Positions 47,501-58,500 of a stretch of DNA of 64,000 nucleotides are shown here, one piece after another. Within the stretch, counting starts at the first letter, position 1. Every line of letters starts with the position of its first letter. The DNA lies in assembly GCA_032821775.1 (NCBI GenBank), contig JAVLRN010000003.1, forward strand, positions 2,232,001 to 2,296,000. Reading direction: 5' to 3'. The translations under genes were made by a program, and so were the position numbers. The notes beneath the pieces were generated by a model. That model searched no databases. It saw nothing but the letters and a program-made list of their open reading frames with translations, and was not told the DNA's origin. This stretch comes from Sanguinoderma infundibulare (lineage: Eukaryota > Basidiomycota > Agaricomycetes > Polyporales > Polyporaceae).

Positions 47501-48818
47501 CAACTCCACCAGGCGCAGCTTCCGTCTCCCGAAGCTGAAAGTGAACTCCTAGTGCTTAGGTCTCGGGTCTCGACTCTGGAAGCCGCCGAGATGAAGAGTA
47601 CCTTACGAGCAAAGACCCTCGATGCTCGTTATCGCGTTGGGGACTTGGTACGTTTTGCTTTTCGTTGGCTTCGTGCGTCTAGGCCCATTTTCTCCCAGAA
47701 CGACGAAGAGAAGGCTTTCCTCAAGACAGTTGTCCAGACCTTACAAGCCGCCCACGAGCAAGAACTGGTTGCGAACCGCAACGAACTACGTCGTGTGAGT
47801 CTGAACGTCAACGGCTGTTCTCAGTCCTCACAAAGTTTGTAGCGTGAGAACGCGCTTAAAGAAATGAGATCCAAAGTCCACCGTCTCGAGATGACCCTAG
47901 CGAAGCACCTAAGTGAGAAGGTAAACTGTGCATAAGCTTGGTTGTTGCAACATTATTGACGCACGATATAGAAGGCGAGGCCTGCTCCGGAGCCGGTGGC
48001 TGATCGTTCCATGATCAATCCCGATTCATGGGTTTCATCCGGACAGAGTAGTTCCACCGTTCAAGCCCCAGATAGAGATGGGCTCGTGCGTGTCTGTTTC
48101 CTCGCGCATTTCTGTCGCCAATCTCTGATGCACCTACAGCAGCCCCCCGGCGTCGACGTTCCTGTCCTGGCGAAACCGACGCCAAAACCACATCGTACTA
48201 ATCTTCACACAGCTGCTCTGGACGACATCTCTGCGCATGCCCCAACCCTCTCCGCGAAGAGTCCAATCGTGAAGGATGCTCGGAAGACAGTCCTCGCCGT
48301 GCCGATTGTTGACAAGCCCTCCAACAAGCGCAGCTTCACTAGGCTCAACACCGACTGCTCTGACGAGATTCTTGACTATGACGACGAGATATCTGCTGCA
48401 CGGAAGCTGACGCCTACTTCGGGTCTCAGCAAGAGGAAGAAGTCCAGCTCTCCACCAAAGCCCGCAGACGAGCCGCAGGCACCGAGACCATACAAGCGTC
48501 TGGTAGGTATGCAATTCCGTCAAGTAAATGAGGTGCTTACGTTGTCATAGCGATCCACTGCTCGGAAGGCGGAGGTGGGAGAGAACGGGGCGATCATGGC
48601 CGCTCCGAAGGTGGGTGATTCCACCTGTTGGTCAGCTGTCTGAAGTCCCAAAGTATCGCAGCCACTCCAACCCGCCGGTTCCAAGAACAAAGCCCGGAAG
48701 CGACGTTAGGTCTGTCTATGGCAAGAAGCTTTCTAGGTCTCCGGCATTTCGGAACTTCTTTGATCGGGACTTTGGCGACGGACTGTGGGGTTTGCGATCT
48801 GGCTCTCTGGGTTTCTGA
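44523..48818 (+). CDS. Unrecognised long coiled-coil protein, 21 exons
   Basis: I do not recognise the family. Exons: 44523-45039, 45091-45302, 45357-45481, 45533-45666, 45719-45811, 45864-46013, 46063-46174, 46228-46299, 46347-46418, 46472-46576, 46627-46836, 46887-46914, 46972-47043, 47103-47135, 47189-47647, 47699-47794, 47843-47920, 47972-48085, 48140-48502, 48551-48610, 48654-48818 (1089 aa; phase closes throughout). Residues about 1-230 are Ser/Pro/Arg-rich and disordered. Residues about 240-850 are heptad-like coiled coil (for example RRENAFLQAQVESARKEKEE). The last 240 are basic and Ser/Pro-rich, with a KRKKSSSPP nuclear-localisation-like stretch, ending FFDRDFGDGLWGL. A structural role (chromosome, spindle pole or scaffold) is possible but not shown. 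Several exons are only 28-72 nt. Confidence 0.75.
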
Positions 48819-49142
48819 GATGCGTTGTTGTCCCCGAATGTTAATGTTTTCTTGGACAATAAGAGTTTACGTGGGCAATGGGCGGATCCTCAGTATCATA
48901 AGAGGATGATCATGGAATAACTGCATGGGGATGGTGGAAGAGCTAGGAAATAGTCGTCGTTTATGGTTGGGTAAATAAATAAAAGGATTGAGTCGGCCCA
49001 GGATCGAACTGAGGACCTTCTGTGCACATTGCGTGTTAGACAGATGCGATAACCAGCTACGCCACCGACCCATGCATCTATTATTACGTGTAATTGTGTT
49101 GTGGCTCAAATTGATCGCGCACAGTGTATACCACACTAACGG
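48819..49142. other. Intergenic containing a tRNA gene
   Basis: Convergent region between the coiled-coil gene (+) and the TMA17-like gene (-). Apart from the tRNA at 48989-49071 nothing is recognised. Confidence 0.6.
48989..49071 (-). tRNA. tRNA-Val (anticodon AAC) with a 9-nt intron
   Basis: On the minus strand the 83-nt gene folds as a cloverleaf. The 7-bp acceptor stem is GGGTCGG with CCGACTC (one G-U pair) and a discriminator A. The D arm is GCG...CGC, the anticodon stem TCTGT/ACAGA, the T arm CTCAG-TTCGATC-CTGGG. The anticodon loop CTAACAC has AAC at 34-36. A 9-nt intron after position 37 interrupts the loop and leaves 74 nt in the mature tRNA. A box TGGCGTAGCTGG and B box AGTTCGATCCT are present. 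No CCA is encoded, as expected for a nuclear eukaryotic gene. Confidence 0.9.
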
Positions 49143-49693
49143 CTACAAATAAATGCCTCCCTCTTCACCCTCTCCCGTTGTTGGGGTTTGGCCGACCACG
49201 AGCGGTCCAGCAATGGTCTGCAAAGTATCTCCCTGTGAATTTGCAGAGTTTGAAGGAGTTTGGTGTCCAGATTGTGCGCCGACATGATAGTGAGTACTCG
49301 TCGCCGACACTCCTTTCTCACCCAAGACGATCCGTAACATGCTTATCCTCTCAGTCTGAGAACCGCTATAAAGCGTTCAGTGATTGAAAACCACAAGTGT
49401 TCTCGAGTCTCACATCACGACCTCGTTCTCCTCGAACGCTTCCGTCAAATCTGGATCACCGGGCGCCGCCGACAGGGCATCCTTCAGCTCGTCCTGCGTC
49501 CGCCGGAGATGCGCGAGGGAGTTCCGAAGGCGTGAAATTTCTAGGAATGCAGGCGGGTGAGAGCGTATCTGGTGCGCTATCGGTGCGGATGCGGCTCGAG
49601 GACGTAACACGGACCTTCGGTGATGATGGGTACCTCAAGCTGCCTCGCCTCTTGCAGCGTGAACGGCTGCGAGTATCGCGGGATGTAGTCCAT
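49143..49693 (-). CDS. tma17: TMA17/ADC17-like proteasome-assembly chaperone (tentative)
   Basis: A small helical protein. Exons 49693-49615, 49540-49414 and 49365-49143 (142 aa). The N-terminus MDYIPRYSQPFTLQEARQ leads into two helices: ISRLRNSLAHLRRTQDELKD and, after an acidic linker, FEENEVVIGSQTERISMLR. This two-helix layout (a SI/LxHLxRS-type first helix and an ENExVxxxxERxxxLE-type second helix) resembles yeast Tma17/Adc17, which helps join Rpt6 and Rpt3 during proteasome base assembly. The tail is Gly/Thr/Gln-rich and disordered. Similarity is recalled and not computed; prefoldin-like helices are another possibility. The spliced donor is GTCCGT; the GTACCC upstream breaks the frame. 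Confidence 0.55.
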
Positions 49694-50107
49694 GACGACG
49701 TTGTCTCAGATGAGGTAAATGAGGGACAATCGAACCCCAGGTCGAGGACGGAACGGGGGTTGTAGCAAAGAAGCCGCGCGTCCTTCTAATACAGTGGATT
49801 ATGTAACGAGTGTATGCGTGTGTATACTGAATTCCGATGTTCTTCCACCCTCTCTGCCAGCCAGGCAGACAGGACGCGCATTATCGCGAGACGTGTGGGC
49901 TATTAATGTATTCCGGACTAAAGTGCGAGGTAGAGGATACAATGCGTGGTCATCGGCCGAGTAATAATAATCAACTGCTCTAGATGTGATAGGAGAGGTC
50001 CGGGCAACACGACATGATAGCAAAGTGAAAAGCAACTACACGCCCAACCTACGAAGAAACAACATGAGCGGAGCGCACCAGATGTGATCATAAAAATTCT
50101 AGGGGGC
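49694..50107. other. Intergenic: upstream of the TMA17-like gene, 3' flank of the carrier gene
   Basis: 414 bp, no supported gene. Confidence 0.5.
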
Positions 50108-52469
50108 TTACTTTGACTTGCTGGATTCATACACAACATATGATATCGACACTGCAGGGATCACCTGGCGCGGCGGCGGTCAGCATGGCATACAGAACTT
50201 TGATACGCATGGCTGCCACGATAACGCACCTTCGCTAATGTAGGTAATAGGCCTCGGTAGAATCCGCGCCAGCCATCTCGTGCGTACGTCTTCTGTACAA
50301 CATCAAACATGCCGGTGTACCGTTCGGGGTGCCCGGACGACCCAGAAGCCTGCAAGCGCGTTCTAACGAGGTTGAGGGGGTATACACTGGTCGCTCCGAC
50401 GCTTCCTGAGACGCTGCCGAACATCAGCAACGCAAGCACGCCTGGCTCATCCTTGCCTGTCGAACGCAAGTAAGCCAGCTTCAGTGCCTCAAACGTGCTC
50501 ATATCGATTGCCGAATAGCTGCAAAATATGAATGGGACAAAGGAACGGACATCCCGTTGGCAGGCACTTACGGGAAGACTCCAACGAGGCCAATCTAATT
50601 GTGACGGCACGTCAGTTATTGTGCCCTCGATGCGAGGGAGGCGAAATGAGCCTACCGTCAGGCCACGGTAGTATGCGCGGAAACCACCGAGCCGCCACAC
50701 CCGGACAGCCGCTTCCCGCAACGATCTACGTCTGCCGCCCGCACTGCTCATCATTTGCGTCTAATGCGATAGGGGTTAATGAGAATTTCGGAGGCGAACA
50801 GACTATCCGAGGCACACCTTCAATGTCTCTATAGGGTAGATGGCTATAGCAAGGTCAGCACGAGAACGCAAGGCAACCCGCCGTCACTCACAAAGTTGGC
50901 TGCTAATTCCACCGATGCCGCCAGAAAGAAACCTGCTGACACCGCTGATGTCTCGAGGATCGTCGACCTTGTCCCAGTATTTGGCGAACATGCGTTTCTA
51001 GGAGAGGACATACGGTTGGAGGGGTGGGGTATTGGAAAGGAAATCGACTGACGGATGATTCATACGTTAGGAACTTTATTGCAGACTCTGGCAAGATCTT
51101 GGCTACCGAGAGACCATTGCCCGTCCAAAACGCAAGGACGCCCCCTTCGCCGTATATCCTGGTAATTGCGCCCAGAATTGCGTTGATACCTCGCACCGGC
51201 GCTTGTGAAGAGAGCGCAGTCCCACCAAGTTCTGGCGGTCGCGTAATCAAGAAAATCTTCAACCTGTCAAACGGCGCTGTACATGATCGTGAAACTGCAG
51301 GCCGGTCAGCACCTCGGGGCGGACGAGCAGAGAGCACTTGCCAGTTCCAGCGATGCCACCAGCAAGAAGGAATTTGACGGCGGTTGAGCCACCAATCCAA
51401 CCATGCTGGGGTTCTTCCTCGTCTTCTAGATCATCGTATTCCGCATCTTCGTCGTCGTCGTTATCGTCATATGATACTTTGTGGTCCGTAGGCACGGCCT
51501 GCATGTCCCTGGGCGAAGGCGGGGCGTGGGCTTGTCCCCCTAGCGACAGATCCTCGGCACTGAGACTAACGTCGCCTTACAGATGTCAACAGCGGTCAAA
51601 CAAGCCCAACTCTGTGTACAGTAAACATACCTTCCATGGTGACGCGGGCCGGGCCCCTCCCGTCGTCGCCCATGAACTTTCGCACCTCATAGTACCTAAA
51701 GATTTCTTCGGGCGACGCTTTTCGAGGCAGAAGCAGCAAGAAGTCCCGAAACTCCTTGAAGCTTATGGCGTGAGAGTGGGGCGAGGAAGTGAGGAAGGTG
51801 ATGAATTCGGACAGAGTCGAAGAGGACAGTGCGATGCCTAGGGCCGCCGCTTCAGCTCGGGCGTACTGCGGCAACCAGAAAGAATAACACGCACCGGCCT
51901 TATGCAACGCATGCTCCAGCTCCTCCGCGTCCAAATGCCCGTTCCCGTCCAGGTCGAGCTCGTCGTGGAAGATATGCCACAGCTCTGCACACGGACGCGC
52001 TCAGCGAACACACACCAGCGAACAAAAGCAGACACCCGGACACACCGGCCTCCTTCCCGTCCGCATACTTTTCGAACTCGGGCCACGACACGCGCCGCGA
52101 GAACGGGCTCCGCCTGTGCACGCCGCACCGCCCGAGCAGCTCATCCTCGTACATCTCGCCCAGCTGTCGCGCGCTCTCCGCCGTCAGGTCGCCGTCCCGG
52201 CGAACGGGGTATGCCCGCGCGACGGCCTCGTCATCGACCGCCGGCGTGCCGTCCCTCTTCGGCAGGTGCTTCCAGAGCGTACGCAGCCGCTCCCGTCGGC
52301 GCTCGGTCCCCTCCTGAGCGCGGAACTCTCGTAGGCTGTGGGGTATAGGCTGGTGTTGCGGCGGGTCCGAGCGGAGAGGCGGGATGAAGGGCTGGGGCCG
52401 CGCCCCGGATAGCGTTTCTTCGTAGATTTCGCGAGCAGACGGCCTGCTCTGGTCGTCATTGACTCCCAT
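50108..52469 (-). CDS. sal1: Calcium-dependent mitochondrial ATP-Mg/phosphate carrier (Sal1/SCaMC-type)
   Basis: A mitochondrial inner-membrane carrier with a cytosol-facing calcium-sensing N-terminus, exchanging ATP-Mg for phosphate. The 5' exons are 52469-52046, 51984-51631, 51575-51342 and a fourth from 51294; the gene ends with VIPAVSISYVVYESSK and TAA at 50108-50110. A canonical EF-hand loop DLDGNGHLDAEEL is present; the first EF-hand is degenerate. An acidic linker (DDNDDDEDAEYDDLEDEEE) leads to three mitochondrial carrier repeats with PFDRLK, YPIETLK and YPLNLVR signatures. The intron 51341-51295 (47 nt) begins GCAAGT, the classic GC-AG donor, and is required for the frame. An exon boundary also lies inside the second signature. 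Confidence 0.9.
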
Positions 52470-53254
52470 CCGCGGTGGTCTGTGTGGCAGTAGACGTTAC
52501 CAGAGGAAGAGATGGCGCGCCGTCGTGTCAGAGGTGTATCTGCAGATAGTAGCACAGAAGCGGCGAAGACGGTGCCCGTAGATCTTGACGAGATGAAATG
52601 GATTACTGTGGACGCATAGCAGCAGATGTCGCAGGTCTAGTGGGCTCGCGCGGAGAGGAAAGCGTGAAAGGAAGGAGCCTATGTCGGGGGGAGTGGCCTT
52701 CGGATTGCAAGCGTCCGGCTCGCGCGTCACTGCCGCTTTGACGCACACCCGCCCGCTGATTGGCTGAGGAAGTAACATACATTTGTTGTCGGGGTTCATG
52801 TAAGTACGGGGCTATTAACACATGGGAGCATTACAGTAAGCAATACAACTACGCCTAGGCTACATGTAAGTGGCGAGCATGTCAAAGCATAAATCTCGTA
52901 CACAACAAAATAACGATAGCGGTCGATAGCGAGAGCGTGTGCGACAAGTTGGAGAGCCAGGACGGGGAAGGGAAGCATACCGCTTAATACTTTGCGCTTT
53001 GGGTCATCTTTACCCGAAGATGAAGTCCCAACCTTTTCAAGGCGTACCACACGCCAGAGCACATACTTTGACAGGTGAACTGTGACCTACGCGAGGACGA
53101 CCTGTTGCCTGTCGACGCCGAGCCAGCACTCTGGCGGCGGCCATGAGGGGACGCACCGCCACGCTGTGGGGCCGCGTCTTTACCGGTGAAAGAGAGGACG
53201 TTACTCCGTGACCCAAGAGAATGAGCCGTTACTGACGCATCGGCACCCAGCCTG
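52470..53254. other. Intergenic (0.8 kb)
   Basis: Promoter side of the carrier gene and 3' flank of the next - strand gene. No supported gene. Confidence 0.5.
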
Positions 53255-54163
53255 CTAGGCCAGCTCGTTGGCGTGGATGAGCATGGTGCGGACTCCCGGG
53301 GCTGCTCCGCGAACAGGAGCCCCGGACCGTGGTATAACTACAAAAGGTCGGTAAACGCCGTGATCTGGAGCAGAACATTCAACGCACAACGACCGACGAC
53401 GTACAGTGCGTGCTTGGCTATCCCTGGAGCTCGCCCTGGAATGACCGCCCTGGCGCAGTTTTGGATGCTGGGCGGGGATTGGCGGCGTGGGCGGTCGATA
53501 GATCTGCAAGCGCAAATGAAAACACGATCAGCAAGAGATATTAAAGAGTGTACGCGCGTCATCACCCACCTTCGGGAGCGATTTTTGGCTTGCCCTTCTG
53601 CGGGCCTCTGGCGTCGGCTGCGGCAGCATTACTGTGCGCTCAACGCGCTCGACCGGCTGGGGCTCGAGCGGAGGCGGTACGACGGACTGCAGGCAGTGGC
53701 GAGGTGGACGCGCGTCGGCAGGGGTGAGCACCGTCGGTACTGATCTCTGGGCGATACAGACACGCATGGAGACGGCACTCACAACGGCCTCATCCTGGAC
53801 CTCGGACTCGTCCACCAATGTCGCGACGAGCGACTCCCGTCTGCTCCCAGGAGCAGACTCGTCCTTGGGCGGCAGCGCGGGCGGGAACGACTGGGGAAGG
53901 TACACGGCATGCCGCCTGTCGTCGACGGATGCACGCTCCATGGTCTCACACCATTCGACTGGGAGCTGTGGTAGGCGGAATGAGCTGTGGCGGGGACATG
54001 AAGGATGATGCTGCGGTAGACGACATACCGGCGGAACATCCTTGTTAATAATTGTGAGCGAGAACCTTTTCAGAGCTCGCGTGGGGAGCGCGGGAGGAGT
54101 GGTTGTGTCCGGGGAGAGCGTCGGGACGGGCTTGCGTCGACCCATGTTGCGGCGTTGACCCAT
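53255..54163 (-). CDS. Hypothetical protein (227 aa), function unknown
   Basis: I do not recognise this protein. Four exons fit splice signals and phase: 54163-54029, 53965-53783, 53686-53570 and 53503-53255 (227 aa). Introns are 63, 96 and 66 nt with GTATGT, GTGAGT and GTGGGT donors and CAG acceptors; all three are 3n. The start could also be 54145. The protein is Arg/Pro/Ser-rich and looks mostly disordered, with a short ordered-looking C-terminal stretch around SLCVECSAPDHGVYRPFVVI containing CxxC plus a His. No signal peptide or membrane segment. An expressed-sequence match would be needed to confirm it is a gene. Confidence 0.45.
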
Positions 54164-55551
54164 GTTGTGGTGTTGGTGGAGAGGCGAATGGCGAGAGGTA
54201 GGCGAGCCGTACGCGGTGGAGAGCTGAGAGATGGAGGGAGGAGCGAGCTCAGAGAAAGGTAGCCACCGCCGAGTCGGGCTATTTAACAGAGATGGAGTGG
54301 AGCCAAAGATGAGTTATGGGATGCTCGTTAAGCAAAAGGGTCCACAGGGGAAGTAAATGTGACGACATCATATCCCAGGACGCCCCTCCGCACAGATGCT
54401 ATCCGGACGATCCGGAGCAGGACCAAAAGAAGGACTGGGAGCGGCACCCAGAGGCATGCGGCGGATGCACACAGGGACAAACCTAACTGGCACGCCTGTC
54501 TATAGGCTGAGCGCCGGAGCAACAGAGCAACAACAAAAAGCACCGTGTAACACGACCGGAAATGACCTTTGGTCGTCGCTGTATAGTCCGTACCGGGCCC
54601 TGGCTGTGGATGGACTTCCATACGGTCTGTACGCGAGGCGCTCGAAGCCGCACGGAATCCACGAAGTGATCGTGTTGGCCAGCTAGAAGGGGTGTATTGC
54701 GAATCCGCCCCGCGGGTCGTTCCAGAGCGCGTCATGGGATACACGAGCTGGTCCACCCACCTGGAAGGGACACATGCGATGCCTGCCCGCGCGGGGGCAA
54801 TGGGCAAAACTGGTGGTGCCAGGGAAGTTGAGTGCGGCCCACGGGGAAGTTGACGGCCCATGTTGTGGCTCGGGGGTGTTTACGCGTCCGTTGAGTCAAA
54901 GACGACGATCGGGCGGGCATAGCGCGACTCGGACGAGCACAACCTGTCGGACATGCCACACAACTCGACGCTAATTCGTCCAGACCACCTGTCCGTCTTC
55001 TCACTCGATTAGGCTCCGCGCCTCCGAGCGCCCGCAGCAGTCAGCTCCGATGGACCCTCGGGATGAGTGCGGCGAATAAACACAAAGCAGCACAGATCGA
55101 CATCTCAGCGAACTTCATACTCTTTCATATCGCCCACGACATGTTCGGCGGCTGTGTATCCCTGTCCGCGACCTCTCCCAGCCTTGAGACGATCGATGCT
55201 ATGGACCATGACTCCCATGGGGCTAGCGCCGCCCTCGTACCGGTACCGTCGCCGACGCACGCAGGGCCTGCAAGCACAGAAGATCCGGAGCAAAGGGCAG
55301 AGATCTTTCATACGACATACCCGGAATGGGGATCATGAAGAGAGATACACGACAACATGATAGGGGAACGCGGATGCGGGGTATGGGTGTAGAATACAAT
55401 ATGCATGATAACGACAAGTACAACAGTCCAGACTCAGGGGAGCATACAGCAAGACGAGGGCACAGCAGCGACGCAACAAAGCATGCAGACAGCAACACTA
55501 CAACGCGATGAGTCTCTGACTGTTCTGCCTTGGCAGGAGATCGTGACAGAC
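54164..55551. other. Intergenic (1.4 kb)
   Basis: Between the small hypothetical gene and the Argonaute gene, both on -. The A/T-rich TTAAATA (minus strand, about 54275-54285) may be a TATA-like element of the small gene. A 177-codon minus frame with a hydrophobic run near 54400-54500 is not supported. Confidence 0.45.
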
Positions 55552-58500
55552 CTAGGAGAAGTACATCACCCTCTTGGACTTCTCGTTCAGCGGCTTGAAG
55601 TTGGCCCGGAAAGCCTCGAGCTGACGACCGGCGTCACCCGAACCAAGCTGCGTCCCAGACTCGGTGAGGTCGAACCCGCCATCCGGGCTGTAGTGGTTCT
55701 TAGCCCGTGCACATACGATATCCGCATCTAGTGGCAAGCGAGATACATTTTTGTCAGCGGCCACAGTCCGAACGCATGTTCCGAGAACGACGACGACACT
55801 TACAGTACACGGGAGCGGGGATGGAGACAGAGCGCGTAGAGCGCGCATAGACGTGACAGAGCGCGAATGATAGCGCTTGCAGGGCGTCCGGTGTGAATTC
55901 GTTCTCATCGTACAGCACGTTGTAGTGCGCAGGGCGAGAAGTCCCGAGAAGCGTATATATCCGAAAGAGATCAAGTCAGTCAAGGATTCATTGATCTCAG
56001 AGTGAAGGTACTTATCCACTGTGGCTCTGTAGATAGAAATCGAATTCAGTGGGGTGCGTAATGTCACGATCGACGACAGTCCCCGCTGGGCAGTTGCCAC
56101 TCCTGTCCCCGTCGTCCCTCCTTTGCGGGAAGAAGCGAACATGGTGGCGCTTGCCAACCACGATCACCGTGATCTTGGCGTTCACGTTGTTGTTCTCCAG
56201 AGCCCCTACAGGAACAAGTATGTCAGACTCTCCGTCACTGCAAAGTCTCTAGGGCCGTACGCACTCTTCAGCTGGGGCAACTCTGGAGTGACGGCATACG
56301 CGAGGGGTGAGCGAAAGGTCTGCGGAGAAGAGCAGTCGAACGACGCACCGATGTCCAGGACATGTTGGAACTGGCCTTCTGAGACACCGTCGCGGTAGAA
56401 GATGACCCGCTTGGGCTCCGGAGACTTCTTCTCAAAGGCTTGGCGGTACTTCTTGTACATTTCGATGTGTGCCGTGGCCATCGCCTCGAGATCCTCGATC
56501 ATTTCCTGGCGCGACGTCTGAACACGACAGTCTGCAATGTACTTGGCAGTCTCGGAGTCGACATTCCCCACGAGAGCAGTGAACGACGGGCGGCCGTCGG
56601 CGCCCGGAGCCGGGTGGATGACATCCGCTCCCATGACGATCGTCGGGTTGCGCGGGTCGGTGAGCACAGGGACTGAACGTGCCTCGGGAATGGTGTTGAT
56701 GCCTCCAAGCTTGGGGTTGATCCTGCCGGCGGTCAGCATGTTCCGCAGTCACAAACCAAAATACATCATGATTTACTTGAGGCATACGTTAGCAAAGTAC
56801 TGCCTGTTCGCTCTGTTGCACTTGCTGCTCTTCAGGCATTGTGTTGCAACGCCCCGAATGATGTCACCGAAGCTGTGTTTCACGAGTTTCCCATGGTGCC
56901 CCGATTGACGATGGGTAAGACTTACTGCTTGACGGCCTGGTACATGTCGGTGGAGGACTCAGGCAGAACAACGATCATGAGATCGGGTCCACCCTTGTTG
57001 CCGTGCTTGGCGAAGACCTGTTTTCCTGCATTTTGCAGAGACTAGTTGACCAATCCACGGTCAGCACCTCTATGACCGAAAACGTTAAGTTTAGTACTTA
57101 CATCTTCGATTCTGCCCGGCCGCTCCCAGATCTTGATGGGGTCGGTCTCGTTCACCTTCATGCCTGACCAATAGTTGTCAGGACAACACAAGCTAGCATG
57201 ATATATGCGACACATACCGACGGCTGCGAAGGCGTCAAGGAAGTTCCTGACCATTTCATCCGCCGTGGCCCTGTTGAAGCGCGGCTCGCGCTCGTAGATC
57301 ACGATGACCCATCGGTTGATCGTCATTGGCATGTAGAACTTCTTGTCCACCATGTTCCACGCGCCATCGCGCGGCGTCTTCCAGACGAACGTTAGAGAAC
57401 GAGGGGAAACCCGCTAATAAATTGAAGCACTTACGATGGTGGGCTGACGGCTTTCTCTACCGTACATCAGGGTGGGCGGGTCCAGGACCCTAGCCTGGAG
57501 GGACTGCACGTCGCTACTGGGGACGTGCATGCCGAATTGCTTCACGACCAAATGCAAGTATCAAAAAGTTGCACAACGCTGGACAAATGCATTTACACTT
57601 ACCCGGACGTACTCCGACTGACCATAATTGAGAACCCCGAGCGCCGCGCGGATACTTTGAAGTCGTTCATGCGGCTTCTTAGTGGCGAAGTTAAGGACGT
57701 CCTTCGTCTTCTCAGGGGGCACCTGCTTCCTCATGATCTGTCCCTCTGGGATGGTACAACACTCCATCGGGATGATGGCGCCAGAGCCAACCTACCACCG
57801 TCGCGTTGAATGTCAGAAGCTCAACACACAGGATCTAGGACGCGCGACGAACCTCGATGCAGACTACGTCAGGGTATTGCAGCCTGTAATTGTGGGTTTG
57901 TTGGAAGTACTGTGCGACGGTGATACTTCTGCCATCGCGCATCGTAAACGAAAGCTGGCTTGCGCCGGCCTTCGTGAGCTTCTTGATGACCCGCGCCGGG
58001 CGTCGGCCAGAGGAGGGTCGTCCAGGGACGTCAGCATTGACACGCACGCCTGAGAGGAACCGTTGAAGCTTCACGAGCTCGCGCTCGGGGAAGCCGTGCT
58101 TCGGAGAGAGGGCATTGGGACCTCTCTGAGTGACGCCTAACAACTCCAATGCGACGTCGATGACCCTACCCGGCTTGTACATCGCGGCGGTCGATATATC
58201 GACGTTGATCAACATGCGCCCGATGGCTGGGCGCACGGACTGGAAATACCCGCGCCAAAGCACGATGCCTCCGCCGATATCCGCAGTCTCCGTGTTGGTA
58301 AAGAAGGAGCGAACATTGAATGGGTAATTCATGGTAGGCTCCATGCGGACCACGACATTCAACGCCTCGACACGGGATGGAAATCATGAGTGAAGAAGGA
58401 TAATGCCATAGATGAACAAGAGCTCACAGTGATGGCCGTCAGGACGGCATTGTCGTGTGATTGCTTGCCCTGCAGAAAACGAGCAAGTACCCTGCACAAT

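Noticed and set aside
54328..54861. 177-codon minus frame with a hydrophobic stretch
   Set aside because: No recognisable pattern, no splice context and no conserved start. The hydrophobic run alone is weak evidence.
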